Assembly (NCBI GenBank): GCA_035578905.1
Contig: JAQJVL010002622.1
Coordinates: forward strand, 1 to 64,000
Length of the DNA stretch: 64,000 bases
Source of the DNA: Stictocephala bisonia
Taxonomy: Eukaryota; Arthropoda; Insecta; Hemiptera; Membracidae
Direction of reading: 5' to 3'
Positions within the stretch are counted from its first letter, which is position 1. Each line of letters begins with the position of its first letter. Made by a program: the position numbers and the translations under genes. The notes under the pieces were generated by a model, which saw nothing but the letters and a program-made list of their open reading frames with translations, did not search any database and was not told the origin of the DNA. Positions 54,525 through 64,000 of this stretch are shown piece by piece.

Positions 54525-54534
54525 CTAAGCAGGG

Positions 54535-54745
54535 ACGTGTGTTTGTGTGTGGGAGCCTGAGGAAGGGAGAGGGCGGGGCGGCTGTCTGAGAATGGGAGAG
54601 TGGGTGTTAAGAGGGAGGGAAGTGAGAGAAGAGAGAAGGAAGAGGCGTGCGAGAGAGAGAGGAAATAGGGCTATGCGCAGCGCAGCGTGGCCCCTCAAAA
54701 CAGTTTTGGGGCCTCGCCACAACTCTCCCATATGGATGGAGTATC
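54535..54745 (+). promoter_or_regulatory. Purine-rich GC island, possible promoter or 5' UTR
   Basis: About 200 bp of GA-rich, CpG-containing DNA (GGGAGAGGGCGGGGCGG; GCGCAGCGCAGCGTGG) in otherwise AT-rich surroundings. GAGA-type purine tracts and a local rise in CpG are common around insect promoters and first exons. The frames across it (54547-54756, 54525-54731) are probably composition effects. No downstream gene on either strand was found to support a promoter, so this is speculative. Confidence 0.3.
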
Positions 54746-56380
54746 TCTTTATATAGTAAAATCAATGCCTCAACTGAGGACAAGGCGGGCGAGTGACTCG
54801 TTTGGGCCTTTCCCTCCTTTTATCTTATCTGTTGATGCAAAGAAAATAAACAAACATTCCGAAATTAGGAAGTACAGAGCGTATATTCAATGATGGAAGG
54901 AGGTTTGTGGTTATTGCTTGTGTTTTTCTGAGTGTCTTGAAAAAGTGATTGAGTGAATTAAATAATTATAAGTTTTATGTTATTCAATGTGACTTAAACA
55001 ATGGAAAAGAAAGCCAAAGGAAAAATAATTAAAAGTGGTGAGGAGAAAACATGTTTTAATTAAAAGTGTTACCCCGGATAAAAATTTAATTTTTATGTAA
55101 AAAAAAAAACCAGTGAGGCTTCGTTAATTAGTGAAAGAACTAGCATTGAAGAATTATAAATTAAGAAAGGAAGGAAATTGTGGACAGATTGTCCACGTCA
55201 ACAAAATACCTTAAAAAATAAAATATAAAACAAAACATTACAGTTACATTTTATACTTAAGTTTTGACTATATTTTTATAAAAAATTTAAAAAACTGCCT
55301 CCAGAGGAGATATGTTGATAACACTTAACTGATTTCAAATTCCTTGTATGCTTAAATGAACAAACTAAACAAAAAATAGTATTTATAAATATATTTTTAT
55401 ATTAACTCAAAGAGAGTTAATAAACATCAATAAGTTAAAATCAACTACTTACTAAACTTTTGGAACGGGTGGGTTAGTAAAAAATAAATGTGACACCTAT
55501 ATACTATAAAACACCTGCTGTATTTAAAATTTTATGTCCGTGATAAAATAACTGAAAAGATAATAACTGGGCTTTATGCCTGTAATTTTCATTACCTAAT
55601 ATTATAAATTCAACTTTAAGGCAACATCTTTTTATCACAATACGTTTTACATAAAAAACAAGTAATATTTCTTCGTGGGTGTCGTATTTTAGCATCGATG
55701 GATCGGTGGATGGTTCAGAGTGAGGCCAACTCACCAACATAACAACTGTGGCGCTTCCGCACAGTCATGTTTCTTGTCACTTATTACTGACTAAACTATG
55801 CATATTGGTGAAAATTTTCAAATAAAAAATAAAGTACCAGTTTTTTATCTACATTTTTTCCCGCTGACGAAGACTTACCTGACCAAAAAATAAAAAACTT
55901 CCTCACAATTCGATTTTTCTATGTCTTTTCTCAAATATATGAACTAGATTTTTACTTCTATCATATTATTTACAAATTAAATTTATATATATAATCAATG
56001 CATACTAACACAGTAAGCATCAAATACTTCTGGTATAAAGTTTATACAGACATTTCAAAATGTTCAATCAATAGTTTATTCACTTAAAAATGGCAGTGTA
56101 ATTGAATTGTGGCCCTCTCAATACTGAAGCTCTAAGGGCTATACGTTTTTAAAGCATGTGGTAATTTTTTTTAATTATTAACTTTTTTTTATTTTATACC
56201 CTTTAATAACAGGCAGATAAATATTTCCCCAACCATTTTCCATGCTGAAATTTGATTTATGATTACTTTTTATCAGTGAGCCAGACATTCTTTATACAGT
56301 GCTGTATCTAAAAAACTCCCATTTGATTAGCAATTGCTTAGGGACTTACTGTACTGCGTTCTCAATAGTGAAATAGAGTA
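54746..56380. other. No gene recognised
   Basis: AT-rich intergenic DNA. Confidence 0.45.
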
Positions 56381-56520
56381 TAGTAGTGTCCACGTCGATG
56401 GCAGACCAATGAGCGGTACACCATGTCGGTATTAAGAGAACTGATCAGTAGAACCTATCATCTGCAAACTCAAGCAACACTTTGTCCCCAAGTAGCTGGG
56501 TTACAGCACTGCACCACTAA
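56381..56520 (-). repeat. Dispersed repeat, copy 2 (SINE-like)
   Basis: Reverse complement of 2064-2213 with moderate divergence. The reverse strand reads CAGCTACTTGGGGACAAAG and later GACGTGGACACTACTATA. Confidence 0.65.
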
Positions 56521-56889
56521 GAATGTGGAAATGGGGTGATTGCATAGATAGTTGAAAGCCCATTCCATACATATATGGTTAGATTTAAGACATTTTAGAG
56601 ATATCACTTTCTGGGATGTCCCTTAGCTGTCTATTTGTCATTAGTGACATCGTTTTCGAAAAATGTATCTTAAGTCTTTAACAAAAAATGTCAATGCTAT
56701 GATTTTGGTTGTGTTTGGAAATGACTGATTATGGGGAACATATTTTATATTAATTTAAATAATTCTATTAAATCCATTAATGTAGTGTGATATTTTAATT
56801 ATATAAACTAAATTGTATATGTTATTAAAGATTTTCATACTTGTATGCCAAATATTCGTTTTGTTCAGTCAACTGTTTCTTGAGGTCCA

Positions 56890-57010
56890 GAACAATATGC
56901 ATCAACGGTCCAACTTCATTGGGTTGGATTTTGTAGACATCACGAACCCTTGCATTGAGTGAGTGCCAACCACTAGGCTAGCAAGAGGGCCTTGAACCCA
57001 GACAGAATGG
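56890..57010 (-). mobile_element. tRNA-like SINE fragment
   Basis: On the minus strand, TAGCCTAGTGGTTGGCACTC (56960-56980) resembles a tRNA A-box and GGGTTCGTGATG (about 56945) a B-box about 20 bases later. No acceptor stem can form, so it is not a tRNA gene. Body and tail are not delimited. Confidence 0.45.
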
Positions 57011-58530
57011 GTGGTTTCAACTTCCTCAGAAGGAATGAGTTTTAATGAACCAATTTTAAAACTTGGGAGGACAAATACAGCTCGTAGATTTTGAAATGGG
57101 GCATCATTTTAGAACCAGTTATGTGTTTGTTGTGTAGATATTGTGTGATCACTTAGGTGAAGATAGACTTGCCTATTGCATTCTTTCTTTTAACGTTTTT
57201 TATCGGTCTGAAACAGAGAAAAAACAAGAATTTGATGGGACAAATAGTTTTGGAAGGTTTAATGAAATTTTTAAAATTTTATTTTGCTTTCAGTCATATG
57301 ATGAGAGTACTTAATACTTAAATTTAGGGGAATTCAGCTGGGTTATCAAGCCATGTAAAGTGGTAGTTTCGTATAAAATAAATCATAAAAGTATGCATTG
57401 CACTTCAAGAACAGATATAAAAACAAGTTTATAGAAAAAATAGAATTATCTTCATAGTCTTAGAATGTATGGCAGAGTAAAACATTTGAAGTGTAATAAG
57501 TAGACTTTTTCAGGGAATAGACCTATCGAACCAGGTGCAACTAAGCAGAAATAATGAAAATAAACGTAGAAAAAAAGAAAAGCTATATAGGAGGACTGAG
57601 CAAAATTAATGCAACCTTGACAAAATGGCAGAAAAAAAGGTTATTAAAAAATAGAATGCAAAGATTAAGGTATGCGTGCAGCGTAGAAACAAGACATTAC
57701 AACAACAACAAAAAACTAAGCATATTATAAATAAAAATACTTTCAAAAACATAACAAATATGTTTAAAAAACAAGGAAAACAACAAATGCTTGATGTAAA
57801 TTTGTCAATCTAAATGAACATTTATCGAACATAAGGATAAGAGATGGTTAAAAAATTATCAAATATAAGTATTCCATTGACACTAAGTCAGAACACTAAT
57901 TCAGTAAAAAGAGCTCTTGAGTTTAGTAAAAAAAAAGCAAGAACTTGTATGTAAAAAACACTGGTAATGCAATAATTAATCATTTTTAGTACAAGAAAAA
58001 ATCTCAGCCAGTTAAACAATTATTAAAAAGGAAGGTGTCCTGGTATAGGACTTTATCAATGTTGGCAAATTATTTGGCAAATTAAAAAAGGAAGAATTAT
58101 ATTTTATATTTGATAGACAATGGAATATGTTTTAGTTTATTAACAATTACATTTTCATAATGCAATGAGATTGAGATCACACTCCATATAGTTCGTAGTT
58201 ATACTTAAGTCTAGATAAAAAAAAGGAAAAGCTTAACTGTGTTTATTTTAAGTGTTTGCATTTGTAACTGGCATTTTGTTTACTTTTATGTAGTAAAAAA
58301 GTAAAATGTGCAGTATTCCAAAAATGCTTAAAAAGAAGTTTGAATAAAAACTACCAGAGATCGTGTTAATTTAGATTCTTTACACCTTGTAATTTATTTC
58401 ACAGAGCCTGTTGCATTTTATTTTTAAAGTATGTAAACTTTTAACAACTAACCACTCCCACATGCTCAGCCGACTAGCCATTACCTGACTTTGATATGTA
58501 AACATCTGTTTTCTTGGATATTTTCTTTTG
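57011..58530. other. No gene recognised
   Basis: AT-rich, A-rich intergenic DNA. Confidence 0.45.
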
Positions 58531-58620
58531 AAGGATCGATATAGAAAAATCATTTTCAAAAAAAGGGGAGAGGCCCCATTTCCCTCTTTAACCTTGCTCT
58601 GCCTATTCCCATAGACTTTT
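58531..58620 (-). repeat. Duplicated block, copy 1
   Basis: Matches 59244-59335 in the same orientation. On the minus strand both translate to related peptides: here GNRQSKVKEGNGASPLFLKM and FLYRSFKR. No known domain. Confidence 0.6.
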
Positions 58621-59243
58621 GATCTGTACGGGTAACTTAGACAGAGTAAGGGGGAGAACCAGTTCAGCACAGGGTAAAAAATATTACTAATAAAATCTAA
58701 CAGTCAAGGCCAGGTTTCTCGAAGTCACCTTAAAAGCCATAGACCTCTTGGCCACTGGCTCTCCTTTTACACCGAACTAGCCTAAGATATTACCAATACA
58801 AAAAAATTTATACCAACAAATTACAGTACTGTCCCAAATTATTTTATTGTCCCTCTTACAGTGCTGCAGCCGCTTTCTGTCTCACAGAGGACATTAATCA
58901 AAATAATTTTACATAAGAATAGAAGATATCAAACAAATTTACTTTTAAAATAGTTTTCTACTGTAACTATTAGGCAGGGTTATATTAAAAATTTAATATT
59001 ACATATACAGAAAAACAAGGCCAATATTTTTCAAGAGTTAAACCATGAAAACTGTACAAGAAACATACTAAGAATTGGTTTTCAATATCCCAGGGTTGAC
59101 AGAATGGATCTAAATAGCTTATATTTTATTGCACTCTATATCGTAATAAACCGTCAGAAATAAGATATTTGCCAAGGATAGCAGCGTTTATGTGTTCAAG
59201 AAGTGTATAGTAGAATGGCTGCAGTGTATTGGGCCCAATTCTG
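58621..59243. other. Spacer between duplicated blocks
   Basis: AT-rich spacer. Patches at 58705-58790 and 58855-58890 have balanced composition but nothing recognisable. Confidence 0.4.
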
Positions 59244-59335
59244 CTGAGGGACTGATATAAGAAATCTTTTTCGAAAAAGAGGAGAGGTTGGTCCCCTCTT
59301 TTATCTCTTGTCCTGCCCATTCCCCATATGACACT
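59244..59335 (-). repeat. Duplicated block, copy 2
   Basis: Second copy of 58531-58620. Minus-strand peptide GMGRTRDKRGDQPLLFFEKD then FLYQSLSR aligns with the first copy's peptide at most chemically important positions. Confidence 0.6.
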
Positions 59336-59520
59336 CAAATAAATAACAAACTGTACACATAACATGTTTGCTTGGCTTCTAATATTCTGACATTAGTTTC
59401 CTTTACTTTATTAATTTTTTAATTGTAATAAATATCATTGTTGTGTTTGTTTTTCATTTGTTTATGTAACCAAGCTAAGTCTTCTGAATCTCTGTTTGCA
59501 GATTATGACCAAACAAAGTA

Positions 59521-59850
59521 CAGGGTGTTTTCTTTTAAAAACGCAACCCATGATTGAAATAAAAATTACAAACAAAGCATATATCTATAACACATTTTTA
59601 TTATTATTAACATTTATTACTACTATTAACATGATTTTAATAACATTTTTTTCAGGTTTGGTGTTCAAATAAACCACCATTAGGCATTTATACAACGTTC
59701 TGGGGCCCTTCTTTAGTAAATGTCTGGACACCCTTTTTAAAGTAGCTATTGTTATTCCACTTATTAAAATTTCTGATAAAGTGTAATTTAAATCAGGGCA
59801 AAGGAACGAGATCCATAGTTACCAACTTGCGTTTTAGAAGAAACACCCTC
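59521..59850. mobile_element. Tc1/mariner-type MITE, 330 bp
   Basis: TA at 59519-59520 and 59851-59852 flank inverted ends CAGGGTGTTTTCTTTTAAAA and the partner TTGCGTTTTAGAAGAAACACCCTC. It has no transposase, but the interior retains a short stretch resembling mariner sequence. Non-autonomous. Confidence 0.75.
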
Positions 59851-59852
59851 TA

Positions 59853-61080
59853 TCATTGCATTATCTAGATGCTTATTCTGGTCATGATTGTATTAGGGAG
59901 CATTGAGGGAAACAGCGAGTAGTAAGAGTTGAGGAGTCGTGCTTTATTTTTATTTAATTGGTAGCCTCTTTGAATCATTGTAATCTGCAAAGGCATATTA
60001 TTAATAAATTTGTGTTATGAGATGAAATTGGTCTTTATGGTTTAGAATAATAGTTTGACTATTACATTAAATTATAGATATTTTCAGTATAACACAAATC
60101 AGTGGACACAATGCAGATAGAACTTTGCTGGTTGTTTATAACAATTAAATTTATAAAGGGTGAAAAGAAAAATAAAATACATATATTGTAGTAACCAGTG
60201 GAATCAAACAAAGAGATAGACTCTTTTACACAATAAACCTAAATGCAGGGTCTTTAGCATACTTAAAAGTATAACAATATTTCTGTTGGCTCAATATTAC
60301 ACGAGAGCAGCCAGAGCTGCCATTCAGAACATTGGCATTGATTATAATGCAGACTTTGCTTACATTAGACTTGGATGAATATTCAGGTCACGTCCTGTTG
60401 CTGAGTGCCGTAACCAGACCAGCAACTACTGACTGCAACAGCTTGGTCATAAAGCATCCTATTACATAGTTTGCAAGATGAGAAGAACCAATCATGCTAC
60501 CAGTTCACCACGCATGATTGTACAGTGCAGCTATTTTTCCTTACACAAACAGTAATTGTGCCATAGAGCTTGCATTTCTACATTCAAGTGAATTTACTCC
60601 TGATAAAGAGAGTAACAATGTCGTTTTAGACAAATACAAGAGTCAAAAAAGAATTTTTGAATAATTTCAAGAAATTTTTAATTAAAACAGAAGATTTCAA
60701 TTGTATAGGTTAGAAAAATACCTTTTGATATGGAACTTTAGTTCTTGCTACATTAACAAGAATGTAAATTTAAATATTTACATTAATTTGCAGTATAACT
60801 GTTTATTTACCCTGCTGTGACAATTTTTTTCTACTGTTAAAATACATCTATCGTATTTTTATCAGTTATAACTTAAATCATCCTGTAATAATTCCAATGA
60901 TGCATTAAAAGTACTTTTTGACATACAAAAGTAATTAAAACATTTATGTTTGTCTAGGCACAAAATAAGTTGAAAATGTTTATATTATGACCTTGAAACT
61001 TCTTATGAAGGACAGGGCCTTCATAATATATGATTGGAGTGGACAGTAAGCTACCTGTGTGTTATATTTTCACAAAAATA
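59853..61080. other. No gene recognised
   Basis: AT-rich intergenic DNA; a mixed-composition patch at 60290-60520 has no open frame. Confidence 0.45.
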
Positions 61081-61310
61081 GAGTCAGCCGTATTGATTTT
61101 TCTTCGGCCAATGACTGTGGGTATACCCCTCACCAGCGTACCTGCCAAACCAGTCCCCAGCCCACCACCTATTATAAAAGCTGGAAGGTCATTCGCTGGT
61201 TCTCAGTCTCAGCGATACCACTGAGGATGCAACAGTCACAGCATGGGGTGAAATGTCTGGTTATCTTGTACATAGTTTATATAGTACCTTGACGCGGTGT
61301 TTACGGAAAA
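61081..61310. repeat. Balanced-composition block, probable retroelement scrap
   Basis: Composition is unlike its surroundings and it ends with CTGAGGATGCAACAGTCACA then GGGTGAAATGTCTGG, a CTGA...GAAA layout often found at the ends of invertebrate retroelements. No matching second copy in the window. Confidence 0.3.
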
Positions 61311-62282
61311 TATAATTCTAGTTAAAATAACATTTTCATATCTACAAATTCCTGCATGTTTTCTTGCAAAAATCATACTACAAAAATGTTCATCACTGAA
61401 TACTACAGCCCTTAAGGAAAATTATATACTTTTAATTATTTAATTCTTGTTATATTAATGATGAAAATTCTGGTTAAAAAACTGACAGTAAATTGCTGGT
61501 ATAAAATTCTAGTGGATCACTGCTTGAAATGAATTTAGAATGTCACTTGGAATAAACACTAGCCCAAATATAATATTTTCTTAACCTCTCCCATTTGAGG
61601 TTGTCACTGCACGTCCTTGACACTACTGAGGCAGTATGATTCCGGCCGCACTAAACGCTTGGTACAAAACGTTTTGAAGTTGTTTCATTTTAAAAAGTAA
61701 TTTAGTACTATTATATACACGTTATAATATATTATTTGAAAGTTTATTTGGGGAATATCAAGTTCAGAAATATCATCGTCCCTAGAATCATCACTCTCTA
61801 ATTACGAATCTCTTTAAAATATAAGGTCAATTTCGCTATTTCCGCAAACACTGATCTGGATTCATTATAATTCACTACAAAACAAATATTGGTTGGGGGC
61901 GGTAAACAAATGAGCATGTAATTCAAATAAATATGCAATACTATTTACAATTGATACAGTCAGCTGACATTGCATAAATAGTTCCTTTATGTCCATAAGG
62001 AAAAGAACACTATACAGAAAGTAACATAATAACACTGTAACTAGATGCGGTAATTACTTTCATAAAGATTTCATAGAGAGCAGCACTTGTTTTTTTTTTA
62101 TTTTTATTTGTTCATAAGACCCGATCGTCAAGATATGGGCGAATATGGAGTTTCGAAGCGAGTGTGATGAGTATAGATGAGCGAATGTAGTCATTTGTTA
62201 CAACACTAAGGGCCGACTATTCCTTAGAAAGTGTTATTAATTAATAGCCCCATGACAAATGAACAGCCGGTGGTTATCAGCT
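61311..62282. other. No gene recognised
   Basis: AT-rich intergenic DNA. Confidence 0.45.
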
Positions 62283-62370
62283 GATCCTTCTCAAAATGTA
62301 GTTGACTCTGGGATCGAACTGACAACCTTTACACATGAAGCTGGAATTGAACCAACTACGCTACCCGACC
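62283..62370 (-). mobile_element. tRNA-like SINE head
   Basis: On the minus strand GGGTAGCGTAGTTGGTTCAA (about 62345-62365) resembles an A-box and GTTGTCAGTTCGATCCCAGA (about 62305-62325) a B-box at the expected spacing. It does not fold as a complete tRNA. It ends on the other side next to a TTTA-rich tail at 62388. Confidence 0.55.
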
Positions 62371-62387
62371 AATTTGTTTTTACTTTT

Positions 62388-62450
62388 ATTTACCTATTTT
62401 GGTTTTATTTATTTATTTATTATTATTTATTATTTATTTTATTACCAATT
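62388..62450. repeat. TTTA/TTA microsatellite
   Basis: Low-complexity run of TTTA and TTA units next to the SINE head. Confidence 0.75.
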
Positions 62451-63304
62451 TTATTTACCTACCACTTGATCTATATTTGTTTGATATAAATTATAACAGT
62501 ACTGTCTTGAGACAGAACCAATAGAAGTTCCTATAGGCGATAACAGAGTGTGTGTGCATCTGCAATTAAAGTGAAGGTTTTTCGAGGCGCGTAGTCAGTA
62601 TTGTCACTGAAGCTCAGGCAAGGTGGGATTGAAATTTCTAATTGCAGTGGATGTAGCTTAGGGTTTTCCGAAATTAAGTCTCCTCTAAAAACAAATTAAT
62701 AAAACAGCATATTTTCTAAGGTTGATGTGTATACACACGCTCATTTGTTATTACTTCTGCAACTTTATAAATTTATTGCGTCTCTATTGTTTTAACAGAA
62801 AATAAAGCTTATCCCACTATATTAATGCTCAGATCTTTCTGAGTAAAATGATATTCACATTATAAGATTAGAGTAAGAAACAAAACATGATTGAATAAAT
62901 TGTATTTGATTTGCCAGACATGGATTTAATAAAAAAGGCTTAAATCTTTTAGTGCTTGAGGAATTTTCAAAGTTGCTCTCTGCCAGTGCCGGAGGATTTC
63001 TATCAATTTGTACAGTGTGTTATTAAATAATGCATATCTCTGTTATTTATTACGCAAAATTAATAGTTTTTATATCTTTAAATATAAATAGTCCAGTCTA
63101 ATTAAATAACATTAAAAATGACCTTATACTATACCAAGCTATTTTTATTAAATAGTACTGGTAAAACGAGCTTACACTCAGTTGAATTTTGCAAACTAAA
63201 GAGGTGGCATCCATATCTCCCAGTGGAATATGGATGATAAATTGTTTATGCTCTCCCTTGTAGGTTATTAATAAAATTTATCTTTGACGTCTTTCGCGTT
63301 TACC
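62451..63304. other. No gene recognised
   Basis: AT-rich, with a mixed-composition patch at 62560-62640; nothing named. Confidence 0.45.
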
Positions 63305-63530
63305 TTTAGCCCCTTTATGGAACTCAGCCTGTGGCCTCGTGGGGGATCTCGCCTAGCAGTCTCGGTCAAAGTGCTCTACAATAGGCCTCTTTAAGGAACT
63401 TGGGGCCTCGTGGGAGAAAGTTCGGCCAGCGGCCTCAACCAAGGCACTCTACTATAGTCTCATTTGTGGATCTCGGCATGTCGCCTCGTGAGGAAGAGTC
63501 AGCCTACGGCCTAGCTTAGATTCTTAAGCC
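63305..63530. repeat. GC-rich tandem repeat, about 2.7 units of 75 bp
   Basis: Units begin around 63309, 63386 and 63458. Each has C(T/A)TTTA(T/A)GGAACT, then GGCCTCGTG(G/A)G, then CAGCGGCCT-like and a CTCTAC(A/T)ATAG block. Copies are diverged. It stands out from the AT-rich flank in G+C content. Confidence 0.65.
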
Positions 63531-64000
63531 GGACAAGGGAATTTCGATAATGGGGCAGTGGAGCTCATAAACATAGTCTTTTATCAAATTTGATGCTATA
63601 TTAGTAATTAAGAGAGGGAATACCTTGAATTTGATATCTTACTCAGGTGTATTAGTTTAACATTACCCAAGTGTTGGGGTTTTTTAGTATATTTTTATTT
63701 TGGAGGGGGAGGGCAGTGCCCTTAAATGTTGTCTCTTCGGAAATGTAGTGATATAATGTTTTATTTAGAGGATAAATTAACTATAGTTTGATACCCCACT
63801 CTTTCTGCTAGAAAGTTCGATAAATGGTATCCCATTTTCTGCTACATGAGTCGATAACACTTTACGTCTAAGAGCCTCTGGGGGCAGAAATCAAAATTTT
63901 CCCCAGGGTTTGACCGGGTGCTAATTGATTCTCGTGGGTCAAAAAAAATCCACAAAAAAACCTTTGAGGAAAAAGGACGCTGCTTGTTTTAGATAACAAG
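63531..64000. other. No gene recognised
   Basis: Mixed-composition sequence at the window edge, with homopolymer runs growing after 63890 that may be the beginning of another low-quality stretch. Confidence 0.4.

Noticed and set aside
54525..54893. Arg/Glu-rich and Pro/Ser-rich frames in the GA-rich island
   Set aside because: Typical translation of purine-rich low-complexity DNA.

Overview
The window is AT-rich eukaryotic nuclear DNA dominated by dead and nested transposable elements. The mixture (a Penelope-like element with a GIY-YIG domain, mariners, piggyBac-like and pogo-like MITEs, jockey/CR1-type LINEs, tRNA-derived SINEs) and the intron sizes point to an insect, perhaps a hemipteran. 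That assignment is inference; nothing here fixes the species. The one host gene recognised with confidence is the 3' half of a GT31 glycosyltransferase most like B3GALNT2. Three exons on the + strand (12254-12437, 12661-12912, 20154-20385) are separated by introns of 223 bp and about 7.2 kb. Its N-terminal exons are not in the window or were not recognised.

Layout. 1-2772: fragments of a Penelope element, a mutated DDE transposase and a dispersed repeat. 2773-12060: one composite structure. A DNA transposon with terminal inverted repeats of roughly 320 bp carries a broken DDE transposase. It was split by a Penelope-like array (2946-10428) flanked by an 11-bp target-site duplication, TTCTTATAAAA. 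The array has one readable copy, one and a half unreadable homopolymer-rich copies, and a terminal repeat in inverted orientation. 12254-20385: the glycosyltransferase exons; the large intron holds a piggyBac-like MITE, a SINE, an antisense LINE and another Penelope scrap. 20900-26480: two antisense LINE relics. 27202-27974: a pogo-like MITE. 31767-32718: a deleted mariner. 34292-34373: a tiny TTAA-flanked MITE. 37960-43366: a stack in which a LINE is interrupted by mariner A, itself interrupted by mariner B, the whole flanked by short direct repeats. 44400-46130: a foldback element and two weak exon candidates. 47590-53880: 6.3 kb of homopolymer-inflated sequence like that in the Penelope array, most likely bad consensus. 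54500-64000: mostly empty AT-rich DNA with SINE-like pieces, a 330-bp MITE, duplicated blocks and a GC-rich tandem repeat.

Nothing here looks like a new multi-gene system. The most useful observations are the dated nested insertions, the structure of the Penelope array, the two blocks of probably corrupted sequence, and an unexplained 47-codon exon-like segment lying 49 bp upstream of the last glycosyltransferase exon. All homology statements are from recognition of motifs by eye; no search was run.
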